Source: Holophagaceae bacterium (lineage in GTDB: Bacteria > Acidobacteriota > Holophagae > Holophagales > Holophagaceae). From it: DNA of 17,774 nt. Shown piece by piece: positions 7,282-13,608 of the stretch. Each line of letters starts with the position of its first letter. Position 1 is the first letter of the stretch. The stretch lies in contig JANXQX010000057.1 of the NCBI GenBank assembly GCA_025353305.1, positions 1 to 17,774 on the forward strand, in the 5' to 3' direction. Both the position numbers and the translations under genes were made by a program. Under the pieces are notes generated by a model, which worked only from the letters and a program-made list of their open reading frames with translations, did not search any database and was not told where the DNA came from.

Positions 7282-7842
7282 ATGCCACTCTGTAAAAAAT
7301 GTGGTGCTGAAGTCGCTCCAACCGCAGCTTATTGCAGTGCTTGCGGAAAAAGCGTCGCGGTTGAGGAACCCGAACATGGCCGTAATAGAGGTCGCCGGAT
7401 CTACACACATGTTCCACATCCGCACATCGCGAAGCGCAAAGAAAAGGCACCTATCGTAGTGGCGGACATGCACCCGCGCGAAGGTGTGCTGCAGCGGTTC
7501 AACTCTTTTCTCGCCGTGAAGATCACAGGAGGTGTTGGCACCATGTGGTGTGCCTACATTTTCGCAATTATCGCCTTGATAAGCCTGCCCGAGGCCATCA
7601 AGGGCGGAACTGCCACCACCATCTCCTGGATTGCGCAGACGTTTCTGCAGCTAGTCCTATTGTCGATCATCATCGTCGGCCAAAAGGTGGCGGCAGAGGC
7701 TTCGGACAAGCGGGCACTGGACACCTACAATGATGCCGAAGCTGTATTACATGAAGCAATCCAGATCCAGGAGCATCTCGCAGCCCAGGACCTGCTGTTG
7801 ACAAATCTGGTCGATCGCCTTGCACCCCACTCCACTGAATGA
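7282..7842 (+). CDS. Zinc-ribbon membrane protein with two transmembrane helices
   Basis: A 186-residue protein. The N-terminus is a double CxxC zinc ribbon (CKKC at 4-7, CSAC at 18-21) of the kind found on many bacterial membrane proteins. A basic, histidine-rich linker (about 32-55) follows. The conserved part is FNSFLAVKITGGVGTMWCAY with a helix at about 83-103, then SWIAQTFLQLVLLSIIIVGQ with a helix at about 114-133, and a cytoplasmic tail ASDKRALDTYNDAEAVLHEA rich in Ala, Asp and Glu, likely helical. This two-helix arrangement resembles the DUF1003 type of membrane protein and similar hypothetical proteins I recall from actinobacteria and phages. ATG 7282 is chosen over upstream 7213 because of the excellent AGGAGGGAGG at 7268-7277. 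Function unknown; I do not assign one. Confidence 0.82.
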   Translation: MPLCKKCGAEVAPTAAYCSACGKSVAVEEPEHGRNRGRRIYTHVPHPHIAKRKEKAPIVVADMHPREGVLQRFNSFLAVKITGGVGTMWCAYIFAIIALISLPEAIKGGTATTISWIAQTFLQLVLLSIIIVGQKVAAEASDKRALDTYNDAEAVLHEAIQIQEHLAAQDLLLTNLVDRLAPHSTE

Positions 7843-7898
7843 ATGGCCAAGCGATTACTGAATGATGGGGTCTGTCCTCTGCTCAGCCTGTATTTGTG

Positions 7899-7917
7899 AA
7901 CGGATTTCCGATCCGTT
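7899..7917. repeat. Hairpin-forming inverted repeat after the zinc-ribbon membrane gene
   Basis: AACGGAT, five-base loop, ATCCGTT: a perfect 7-bp stem 56 bases after the stop codon. Only a weak T-run follows (GATTT at about 7923), so it may be a poor terminator or an operator-like site. Confidence 0.4.
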
Positions 7918-7959
7918 GGGCAGATTTACCCCTGGCGGTTTCGGAACGTGTCAACGACT

Positions 7960-7988
7960 TTGAGACAGAAAGCGGCCTGAGTTAAGAC
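7960..7988 (+). promoter_or_regulatory. Possible sigma-70-type promoter for the structured element
   Basis: TTGAGA (7960-7965, 5 of 6 to TTGACA), a 17-base spacer, and TAAGAC (7983-7988, a weak -10 match, 3 of 6). Transcription would begin near 7995, just before the first arm of the large inverted repeat at 8002. Suggestive only because of the position. Confidence 0.3.
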
Positions 7989-8001
7989 TCCGACCCATCC
8001 T

Positions 8002-8169
8002 CCTGCGGACCGAGCTCGGGCGCGGATTTCCTATGGAAAGCTGGGGCCCTCCCGTGGCAAACAGCCAACTGCTCTGTTTCCCACGGGTCCCTCCCTCCTT
8101 CCCACAGGAAATCCGCCTCCCTCGGCCTTCGGCTGGAAAACCCTTTGGGTTGCCCACACGGTCCGCAGG
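8002..8169 (+). ncRNA. Candidate structured RNA / large nested inverted-repeat element
   Basis: The outer stem is a perfect 11 bp: CCTGCGGACCG (8002-8012) with CGGTCCGCAGG (8159-8169), continued after an internal loop by GGGC/GCCC (8018-8021/8152-8155). Inside are three arms. Arm 1 (8022-8116) has a perfect 11-bp base GCGGATTTCCT/AGGAAATCCGC, extends with two mismatches to about 8040/8098, and has a tip stem 8051-8064/8074-8087 with 13 of 14 pairs. Arm 2 (8123-8135) is a small CGGCC-TTC-GGCTG hairpin. Arm 3 (8139-8151) is AACCC-TTT-GGGTT. Together they form a four-way junction. An outermost helix CGACCCAT/ATGGGGTCG (7991-7998/8184-8192, one bulge) may add to it. The strand is uncertain because inverted repeats read both ways. 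It could be a regulatory RNA or a non-autonomous repeat element; I cannot name a family. Confidence 0.5.
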
Positions 8170-8229
8170 CAATGGTTTTCATCATGGGGTCGCCTCAGAA
8201 AACGGAAAATAAAGCACGCTAGCCGGTTG

Positions 8230-8363
8230 CAGTGGTCGATTGATGCGGCTTGAACTTGCCCGCGCCGATCTTGGCTGTTGCGCCACTGGTAATCACTGGT
8301 TAGGTTGATGTGCTCCCAGCCCAGCGGCGACACGCATCGACTATTCGACCAGTGGTCGACTGA
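8230..8363. repeat. 14-bp near-direct repeat pair (8230-8243 and 8350-8363)
   Basis: CAGTGGTCGATTGA and CAGTGGTCGACTGA differ at one base, 120 bp apart. The right copy lies in the last codons of the chimeric ORF and forms part of the palindrome TCGACCA-G-TGGTCGA (8346-8360). It could be a duplication left by a mobile event. Confidence 0.4.
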
Positions 8364-9045
8364 GTTCAGTACGCCATTCGGCCGGACTGGAACTTGATTC
8401 TGGCCCGACCAGATAGCATTCGTAGAGGTCACCCGACGTCTTGTACCCGTTGACTTCCATCCACCTGCCAAACTCGTGCCATGCGCCGCCTAGGCCTTCG
8501 TAGGGGCCGTGATAGACGGTGCGCACCACTCTGAGCGCAGGCCGCTGCCAAGGTTTCACGCGGCCGACGGCTGTGGCAGGTGCCGACACCGGCACGCAGA
8601 TGTCGAAATCGAATGATTCTGGCGTACCTGTCTTGCTCGGGGCGACGATGGACAACGTGTAGTTGCCATTCTTCCTCTCAAACTCAGTCCCCTGGACCTT
8701 CTTGTGGGGCAGAGTGGCCATCACGAAGGCTCTCCCCAGGAAACCCAGTGCCTTCTCATCCACGGCGCTCTTGAATTGGATCTCAAGGGCCGTCTCCAAC
8801 ATCGACTGCTCCTTCGTGGAGAGCAGGCCAGGGAGATCTTTGTTTGGTTTGGTGGGCTTCTTCTCTGATTCTCCCAGCGCCGCGTATTTGTAGGGAGAAT
8901 AAACGTCGGCGCTCTGATCTTCATTCCACTGTTTGACCCAGGCCATCTCCTCCGGAGCGCCCCTTCCTTCCTGAACCCGATGAAGGAACTCCAAGAAGGT
9001 TTCCGTGTGCGGTGGATCGGCGTGCGTTGTCGGCTTCGCAGCCAT
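8341..9045 (-). CDS. Chimeric ORF: plasmid RepA N-terminal part fused to the C-terminal half of a GyrI-like domain
   Basis: A 234-residue frame made of two unrelated halves. Residues about 75-137 (LLSTKEQSMLETA, then GRAFVMATLPHKK and FERKNGNYTLSIVAP) match the N-terminal portion of plasmid RepA initiators, in which [F/Y]VSATLPH..., [E/V]RRNG, LSI/LTM is followed by a long winged-helix part that is absent here. Residues about 142-234 (FDFDICVPVSAPATAVGRV, RVVRTVYHGPYEGLGGAWHE, DLYECYLVGPESSSSPAEWR) match the second half of GyrI-like/AraC effector-binding small-molecule domains; the first 60 or so residues of that domain are missing. The switch falls near 8620-8640. Both partners are incomplete, so this is probably a recombination scar rather than a working fusion, though it is open and has GAGGGAGG four bases before ATG 9045. 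It is the last gene of the parA-led unit, 13 bases after parE. Confidence 0.75.
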   Translation of the reverse strand: MAAKPTTHADPPHTETFLEFLHRVQEGRGAPEEMAWVKQWNEDQSADVYSPYKYAALGESEKKPTKPNKDLPGLLSTKEQSMLETALEIQFKSAVDEKALGFLGRAFVMATLPHKKVQGTEFERKNGNYTLSIVAPSKTGTPESFDFDICVPVSAPATAVGRVKPWQRPALRVVRTVYHGPYEGLGGAWHEFGRWMEVNGYKTSGDLYECYLVGPESSSSPAEWRTELSRPLVE

Positions 9046-9058
9046 GGGGCCTCCCTCT

Positions 9059-9364
9059 TCAGCGGCCTTCGATTTCCTCAGCGTCCAAGAGACGTTCCGC
9101 CCGTGTGATGTACACGATGCGGGCTTCCTCCTGGCTTCGGCGATAGATTAGGCGGAATGGCCCCACAATCAGCTCTCGAATGTCAGGGTTCTGAAGCTCG
9201 GGAACCATGCGTCCCTAGTCCGGGAACTCCCTGAGCTTCCGTGTGGATTCACGCGCCTTACGGCCAAGGTTCTTGGCGGCGTCTGGGTTATCGGCGGCAA
9301 TGAATGCCAAGGATTGCTCCAGGTCCTCCAAGGCTCCCTCGGACCATTGGACCCTTAGCCCCAT
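9059..9364 (-). pseudogene. ParE/RelE-family toxin gene interrupted by an in-frame TAG
   Basis: Reading on the minus strand from ATG 9364, the frame gives MGLRVQWSEGALEDLEQSL, FIAADNPDAAKNLGRKARE and TRKLREFPD, then TAG (9215-9217, codon 50). The same frame continues GRMVPELQNPDIRELIVG, PFRLIYRRSQEEARIVYITR and AERLL to TGA at 9059. The two halves together make a full-length ParE-type toxin of about 100 residues (family pattern W...A..DL, ...FP..GR.VPE, ...IREL..G.YR..Y). The stop replaces the residue between FPD and GR, and a single C-to-T change from CAG would explain it. The gene overlaps the antitoxin stop by 10 bases, the usual toxin-antitoxin layout. Probably inactive unless the amber codon is suppressed; a sequencing error is the alternative. 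Confidence 0.82.
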
Positions 9365-9750
9365 TTGCTAAGCCTCTGCTCGGCCTCTTCCTGGCTCACC
9401 ACGCGCCCTTCACTGAAGTCTCGGTCGCCTCTGGCAATGCCACCGAGGAGCTGCGCCTTGCGGGTCCATTCGTCCACGAGCTGAGAGGGGCTGAGGCCAT
9501 GCTCCACGGCAAGATGCCGAATGACTTTGGCTGTGTCCTCGGGGATGAAAAGATTGAGCCGGACGGTCGGACCCTCAAATAGCTTTGGGCGGCCACCACG
9601 TCGATCCCTGTCGACCCTCTCCAGGGCCTCGGCTTTGGCGGCTCCCTCAAGATGAGCCTGGACTCTTGGGAGGTGTTGTTCCTGGCGATGGGCTGCACCC
9701 TGGCGAACGAACGCCTTGGGGTCCATGGCGGGTTTTTGCGATGTGGCCAT
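9355..9750 (-). CDS. Ribbon-helix-helix antitoxin / plasmid partition accessory protein
   Basis: A 131-residue protein encoded between parA and the ParE toxin remnant. Residues about 1-50 are a basic, probably flexible arm (helical, rich in Ala, Arg, Gln). Residues about 61-100 (TVRLNLFIPEDTAKVIRHLA, then HGLSPSQLVDEWT) look like a ribbon-helix-helix DNA-binding domain: one strand and two helices. Residues about 104-131 (GGIARGDRDFSEGRVVSQEE, RLSKWG) match the C-terminal tail of antitoxins that clamp ParE/RelE toxins. The protein may therefore serve both as the DNA-binding partner of ParA and as antitoxin. A possible ribosome binding site AGAGG lies upstream of ATG 9750, and parA ends 21 bases before. 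Family placement is by pattern only. Confidence 0.75.
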   Translation of the reverse strand: MATSQKPAMDPKAFVRQGAAHRQEQHLPRVQAHLEGAAKAEALERVDRDRRGGRPKLFEGPTVRLNLFIPEDTAKVIRHLAVEHGLSPSQLVDEWTRKAQLLGGIARGDRDFSEGRVVSQEEAEQRLSKWG

Positions 9751-9771
9751 TGGCTACCTCTGTTTTTGCGT

Positions 9772-10401
9772 TTACTTGGTTTTTGTGTTCAAAACGTTTT
9801 TTGTAAATTTGCCAAGAATGTTTGAGAACTCTTCACCTGCCAACCCTGCCGCCAGGAAGGGATGCCCACCGCGGGCATAGGCTTCTGCAACGGCCTGACG
9901 CAACCCTGCGGCTCCAAGGAACCACGTCCTTTTGGTCGGATGGTTGGCGTCCTGTAGCATCCGGACGACCTCCTCGTGAAACCCCACGCGAGCGCGAACA
10001 CCATTGAGGACCAAGGCCACCTTGAGGCCCGGGTTCGGCCCTTTGCGGGCTTCATCAAGAAGGGTCTGCATCCGGCCTAGCCCCCTGGCGTCCTGAGGAC
10101 CTGGCCCAACTGGGACAAGAACCGCCTGGGCGTAAGCCAAGGCCGCTCGCAGGGCATCCCCCTCGTGAGGTGGACAATCGGCAACGTGCCACGACTTGTC
10201 CTGGGATGCAGCCTCTAGGACATCCAAGACCTCCTCCGGCCAAACGGCCCGGACGGGATGTCCGGCTGCTTCGCCCCAGCCAATGGAGTCTCCCTGCTGG
10301 GGATCCAGGTCCATAAGCTCAGCCTCCAGCCATCCTGCCAAGGCGCAGGCCCACGTCGTCTTTCCTTGACCACCCTTGGTGTTCGCTACGGCCACGAGCA
10401 T
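9772..10401 (-). CDS. parA: ParA-family plasmid partition ATPase
   Basis: A 209-residue P-loop ATPase of the ParA/MinD class that would segregate a plasmid together with a centromere-binding partner. Visible motifs are the deviant Walker A box NTKGGQGKTT (residues about 7-16, with the signature first lysine), LMDLDPQQGDS (the A' switch, about 30-40), WHVADCPPHEG (Walker B, about 71-81) and VLVPVGPGPQDARGL. It lacks an N-terminal HTH extension, so it resembles the small type Ib ParA proteins, whose partner (often a ribbon-helix-helix protein) represses the operon. The ATG at 10401 has GGAGG with 4-base spacing. It heads a minus-strand unit parA - antitoxin - parE remnant - chimera. Its presence on an otherwise chromosomal-looking window points to captured plasmid DNA. 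Confidence 0.92.
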   Translation of the reverse strand: MLVAVANTKGGQGKTTWACALAGWLEAELMDLDPQQGDSIGWGEAAGHPVRAVWPEEVLDVLEAASQDKSWHVADCPPHEGDALRAALAYAQAVLVPVGPGPQDARGLGRMQTLLDEARKGPNPGLKVALVLNGVRARVGFHEEVVRMLQDANHPTKRTWFLGAAGLRQAVAEAYARGGHPFLAAGLAGEEFSNILGKFTKNVLNTKTK

Positions 10402-10426
10402 GAGTCCTCCATCGCGTTGGAAACAA

Positions 10427-10447
10427 TATTGGGTTATTAACCCAATA
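10427..10447. promoter_or_regulatory. Perfect 21-bp interrupted palindrome in the parA promoter region
   Basis: TATTGGGTTA-T-TAACCCAATA, 10-bp arms around one base, 25 bases upstream of the parA start. On the minus strand a -35-like TTGACT (10448-10453) touches its edge and a weak -10 (AATATT or TATTGT, spacing 17-19) falls at the other end, so a bound repressor would block parA transcription. A good candidate operator or partition site for the ParA partner. Confidence 0.65.
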
Positions 10448-10468
10448 AGTCAAGCAACAATAAAGCGT

Positions 10469-10484
10469 ATTAAACAATTAAACA
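10469..10484. repeat. Tandem pair of ATTAAACA in an AT-rich intergenic spacer
   Basis: Two adjacent identical 8-mers in the unusually AT-rich spacer (about 10420-10500) between parA and the divergent small membrane gene. Could be iteron-like, part of the divergent promoter, or chance in AT-rich DNA. Confidence 0.3.
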
Positions 10485-10542
10485 CAAAATCTATTCAGTG
10501 GAAATACCATGCTCGTGTTTAGAAGTAAGGAGGCCGCCCGTG

Positions 10543-10872
10543 ATGTCCATCCCGTTCGATAATCTGTACAAGACGCTCTTCACTCTCGGCCTATTGTTCC
10601 TGGCTACCTTCGGATATGTGAAGTTCGTTGAACTGCCGAAGTACGACACTGAAGTAGTTGCGGTCTTGGAGACCCAAGCGTGGTTCCAGGGCCAGACGGC
10701 CAGCATGGCCAATGCAGCGCCTCGTTTCATGCGTGCCCCCGATCCAAACCCCGACGGCTCGGACCCCCTTCAGGGCGTTGATCCCTCCAAGGGCGATCTG
10801 GACGACCCCACGCCCCCCGTGCTCATCGTCACCCAAAGCCCTATCATTCCAGGTGTGACGGTTCCCCAATGA
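10543..10872 (+). CDS. Small membrane-anchored protein of unknown function
   Basis: A 109-residue protein starting MSIPFDNLYKTLFTLGLLFL. One transmembrane helix is predicted at about residues 8-26, followed by a soluble part (KFVELPKYDTEVVAVLETQA) and a low-complexity C-terminus rich in Pro, Asp and Gly (DPNPDGSDPLQGVDPSKGDL). ATG 10543 is supported by AAGGAGG at 10527-10533 (9-base spacing); an in-frame GTG directly before it (10540) is also possible. It diverges from parA across an AT-rich spacer, and its TGA overlaps the ATG of the next gene (ATGA), so the two are translationally coupled. I do not recognise the family; linkage to parA suggests a plasmid-borne accessory gene. Confidence 0.7.
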   Translation: MSIPFDNLYKTLFTLGLLFLATFGYVKFVELPKYDTEVVAVLETQAWFQGQTASMANAAPRFMRAPDPNPDGSDPLQGVDPSKGDLDDPTPPVLIVTQSPIIPGVTVPQ

Positions 10873-11468
10873 AGCGAACGATTCAAACCATGCTGCCCGT
10901 GATCGCGATCCTTTTCCCGTTCCTGCTTGCCTGCCCGGGCGGCGGAGACCGCGGGTTGATTACGGCACCACCACCGCCGGATGGGAACACTCTAGCATTC
11001 CAATGGAATGGGCCAGCCCAGATTGCGGCTGGGTCTTACGGTTCTCCATGGGATGTGTTGACTAGCCCACAGGTCTTTTCAGGGAGCCGCGTGTATCTGA
11101 ACGGTCCTGGAGTCCTATTGGATCCTCTTCGGACAGCCCCCTTGGACCTTAGCCGTTCCGATCTCTCACCACAGGGTTGGTACGTGCCTCCCGCAACCGT
11201 TCCCGCAGGAGGCACCACCGTCAACCTATCCATGGATGCTCTCAGCCCCTTCACCCATAAATGGGAGCACAGCCAGAACTTCCCCATCCAGGTCGTCCAG
11301 CAGACCACGCCCATGGTGTTTCGCCTGGGAATTAATTATGACGGCACGAGTTCGCCGTCGGCCATCACCTTGCATCCAGGCGAAACCTCGGATGCTGTTT
11401 CTGGGAAATTAGCCGCCTGGTGGATTGACGTTCAGCCCTGGCCTACCGGAGGCCCCAACAAGGGTTCC
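10869..11468 (+). pseudogene. Lipoprotein gene of unknown function, apparently truncated at its 3' end
   Basis: Starts MKRTIQTMLPVIAILFPFLLAC, a lipoprotein signal peptide with lipobox LLAC, followed by a Gly/Pro-rich linker (PGGGDRG, APPPPDG) and a secreted part with NTLAFQWNGPAQIAAGSYGS, ending in KLAAWWIDVQPWPTGG near 11450. It overlaps the preceding gene by ATGA. The frame stays open to 12614, but from about 11469 it is antisense to a well-supported S12-family gene and turns into Gly/Arg/Gln-rich sequence of sharply higher GC, so that part is not real protein. A genuine stop codon is missing; the true 3' end seems to have been lost at a junction between about 11450 and 11470. No functional family recognised. 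Confidence 0.6.
11440..11454 (-). terminator. Short hairpin after the first S12-family gene (weak)
   Basis: GGCCT-ACCGG-AGGCC, 5-bp stem, 14 bases beyond the minus-strand stop at 11469. No T-run follows on the minus strand, so it is a weak terminator at best, but no other candidate is seen for the operon end. Confidence 0.25.
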
Positions 11469-13580
11469 TCATGGCACGGCCGCGGTGATGGTGCTCCCCG
11501 GATCGCCGAAGAGCAGCAGATAAACGGTGCCGGTGCCGGCGGGAAGCTGGGGCTTGGTGGCGGTGCCGCCGGCGTCGAGGGTCGCGAATCCGGCATCGTA
11601 GAGCCGCCAGGCGCGGGCCCCGGAGAGCGTGAGGCTCTTTGGCGAGCCGGCCAGTTGCAGGGTCCTCCACTCGGCGTAGCCCTCGGGGCCGATCGCCACC
11701 GCGGTGGCGCGGGCCGAAGGCAGCGCCGGCACCGTTTCCAGGGGCCGGTGGACGTAGGCGCCCCAGCGCAGCCACTCCTCCCCGCCGCGGACCAGGATGT
11801 CCAGCTGGTTCATGTCGGTGCCCTGCATGCCGGGGATCCGCAGCAGCATGGCGCCGGCCAAGTCGCTCCCGGAGACGTCCACTACCTGGGCCTGCCAGCC
11901 CATGTTGATGGGCGGGAGGGCCGGAAGCGAAAAGAGCAGGCCCGGCAACTCCGGGAGGGCCAGAAGGGCGAAGCGCGGATCCTCTCCCATCAGGAATGGC
12001 AGGCCGTCGGGGCTCTCGTTCACCACCAGCCAGCGCCGACCCAGCCGGGCGCTCCAGGCCGGCGACAGGGCCGCGGCCCGGGGGGCCAGCTTCTGGGTGT
12101 AGACCTGGCTGTCCAGGTAGGCCTTGTCCGCCCCCACCGTGCGGATTGCCAAGTAGCGGTTGCCGCCGGCATCCACCGCCTTCAGGGAGATCAGGGGCGC
12201 CAGGTCCGAGGTGAACCAGCCGTCGGCCCGGTACAGGAGGATACTGGCGGACTCGACCGGGAAGCCCCCGGCGCCCAGGGGGTGCATGCTGATTCCCCCG
12301 CCGGGCTGGGCTTTGATCAAGACCGCGTTGGAGTAGTTCCCGTAGATCCCGGCCACGGACTCGGCAAGCCCAGCCGGTGGGGTGGCCACAGGCTCGGCCC
12401 GCTGGGGGAGCGGCACCGGGAAGCCGGACAACCGCCCCTTCTCCACCAGGCCCCGGAGCAGAACCCGCTCGGCGATGGCCAAGGGCGAGTAGCCGCCCCC
12501 GGCGGGACCCAGGACCACCACCGCAAGGTCCTCCGTCGGCGCCACCAGGATCTGGGCCCCGTAGAAGAAGGTTCCGCCGTTCTTGGTCCAGCCGGAGACC
12601 CCCACCTGCCCTAGCCCAGGGGGGGCGACCGAGTCCCAGCCCAGGCCATAGGTGAAGCCCTTGTAGGACACCGGGTTGAAGGTGCTCGAGGTCTGGTCCA
12701 CGCCCATCTTGGCGATGGATTCCTTCGAGAGGACCTGCCTCCCGCCGGGGCCCCGGCCCTCGTCCAGGAACATGCGGACGAAAGCGGCCATCTCCGCGGT
12801 GGTGGAGTAAATGCCGCCCGCCGCATCGACGTTCACGTACTCCTGGGGCATGGCCGCGCTGGACTGGTAGGCCTTGGCGTAGCTGCCCGCGGGCAGGGGG
12901 GCCACGGAGAAGGTGGAGCGGGTCATGCCCAAGGGGGCGAAGATGTTCTGCTTCACCCAGTCCCGGTAGCTCATCCCGCCCACCGCCGCGACGAGGGGGT
13001 CGCAGAGGGTCCAACCGTCATTGCAGTAGACCGCGAAGGCCCCCGGGTCAGCCTTCAGGCCCTGGTTCGCGAGGCCCGCCATGACCGCCGCCGCGTAGCC
13101 CGGAACCGCAACGGTGGTCTCGGCGCTGGTGTAACGGGTCCCGGCTATCCCCGAGCTGTGGTTGAGGAGCATCCGAACGGTGATCCCGGTGTAGCGCGGG
13201 TCCGCCATGCGGAAGGCCGGGAGATACTGGACCAAGGGCCGGTCCAGGTCCACCAGGCCTTTGTCCACCAGCTGCATGACCGCCACTGCTGCGAACATCT
13301 TGGACACCGAGCCGATGGGGAACAGGGTGTCGGCGGTGGCTGGTGTGGCGGCGGCCAGGTCCGCCTTACCGTAGCCCCGGGCGAAGACGATCCGGTCCCG
13401 GGTGGCCAGGGCGACCCCAACCGAACTTCCGCCGGCCCGCAGCACCTCGAAGGACGCCTCCTCCGCCTCCTGGTACGCGGAATCGTAGGCCGGTGCCATC
13501 CCCTCGAAGCGGGCGTGGTCCACCGGACCGCAGGCGAGTCCGGCCAGGAGCACCGCGGCGAGGAATCGGATGCATTTCAT
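11469..13580 (-). CDS. Serine hydrolase of the beta-lactamase / DD-peptidase S12 family, lipoprotein with long C-terminal extension
   Basis: A 703-residue predicted lipoprotein: signal peptide MKCIRFLAAVLLAGLAC with lipid Cys at 17. The catalytic domain (about 45-390) has the three motifs of serine beta-lactamase-fold enzymes: SVSK at 91-94 (nucleophile Ser and Lys), YCN at 185-187, and KNGG in the place of KTG. Other family segments are LLNHSSGI, FAPLGMTRS, the AAGGIYST region and VLSKESIAKM. About 310 residues follow without a motif I recognise; they include repeated beta-rich stretches and end LLLFGDPGSTITAAVP. Members act as D-Ala peptidases, esterases or regulators; true beta-lactamase activity is not implied. 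Start ATG 13580 has GGAGG six bases upstream. It is the third gene of the operon, 28 bases after its paralogue. Confidence 0.88.
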   Translation of the reverse strand: MKCIRFLAAVLLAGLACGPVDHARFEGMAPAYDSAYQEAEEASFEVLRAGGSSVGVALATRDRIVFARGYGKADLAAATPATADTLFPIGSVSKMFAAVAVMQLVDKGLVDLDRPLVQYLPAFRMADPRYTGITVRMLLNHSSGIAGTRYTSAETTVAVPGYAAAVMAGLANQGLKADPGAFAVYCNDGWTLCDPLVAAVGGMSYRDWVKQNIFAPLGMTRSTFSVAPLPAGSYAKAYQSSAAMPQEYVNVDAAGGIYSTTAEMAAFVRMFLDEGRGPGGRQVLSKESIAKMGVDQTSSTFNPVSYKGFTYGLGWDSVAPPGLGQVGVSGWTKNGGTFFYGAQILVAPTEDLAVVVLGPAGGGYSPLAIAERVLLRGLVEKGRLSGFPVPLPQRAEPVATPPAGLAESVAGIYGNYSNAVLIKAQPGGGISMHPLGAGGFPVESASILLYRADGWFTSDLAPLISLKAVDAGGNRYLAIRTVGADKAYLDSQVYTQKLAPRAAALSPAWSARLGRRWLVVNESPDGLPFLMGEDPRFALLALPELPGLLFSLPALPPINMGWQAQVVDVSGSDLAGAMLLRIPGMQGTDMNQLDILVRGGEEWLRWGAYVHRPLETVPALPSARATAVAIGPEGYAEWRTLQLAGSPKSLTLSGARAWRLYDAGFATLDAGGTATKPQLPAGTGTVYLLLFGDPGSTITAAVP

Positions 13581-13608
13581 GATCAACCTCCAGGAACGGG
13601 AAGATCCC

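Larger units (their letters stand above)
7843..8340. other. Non-coding region of about 500 bases with a large structured element
   Basis: No ORF here looks real: frames across it are low-complexity and overlap the palindromes. It contains the hairpin at 7899-7917, a possible promoter at 7960-7988, the large nested inverted repeats at 8002-8169, and a stretch (8193-8340) in which I see only the left copy of a 14-bp near-direct repeat (8230-8243, partner 8350-8363). Confidence 0.6.

Noticed and set aside
8002..8169. Firm identification as 6S RNA or another named RNA family
   Set aside because: The shape is only loosely similar and I could not match conserved sequence blocks; left as an unnamed candidate.
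8031..8471. Minus-strand ORF of 146 codons across the structured element
   Set aside because: It runs through the inverted repeats and into the chimeric gene in another frame; no protein-like features.
11443..13014. Minus-strand ORF of 523 codons overlapping the S12 gene in another frame
   Set aside because: Gly/Arg/Pro-rich shadow frame in high-GC DNA; the overlapping frame has all catalytic motifs and a signal peptide.
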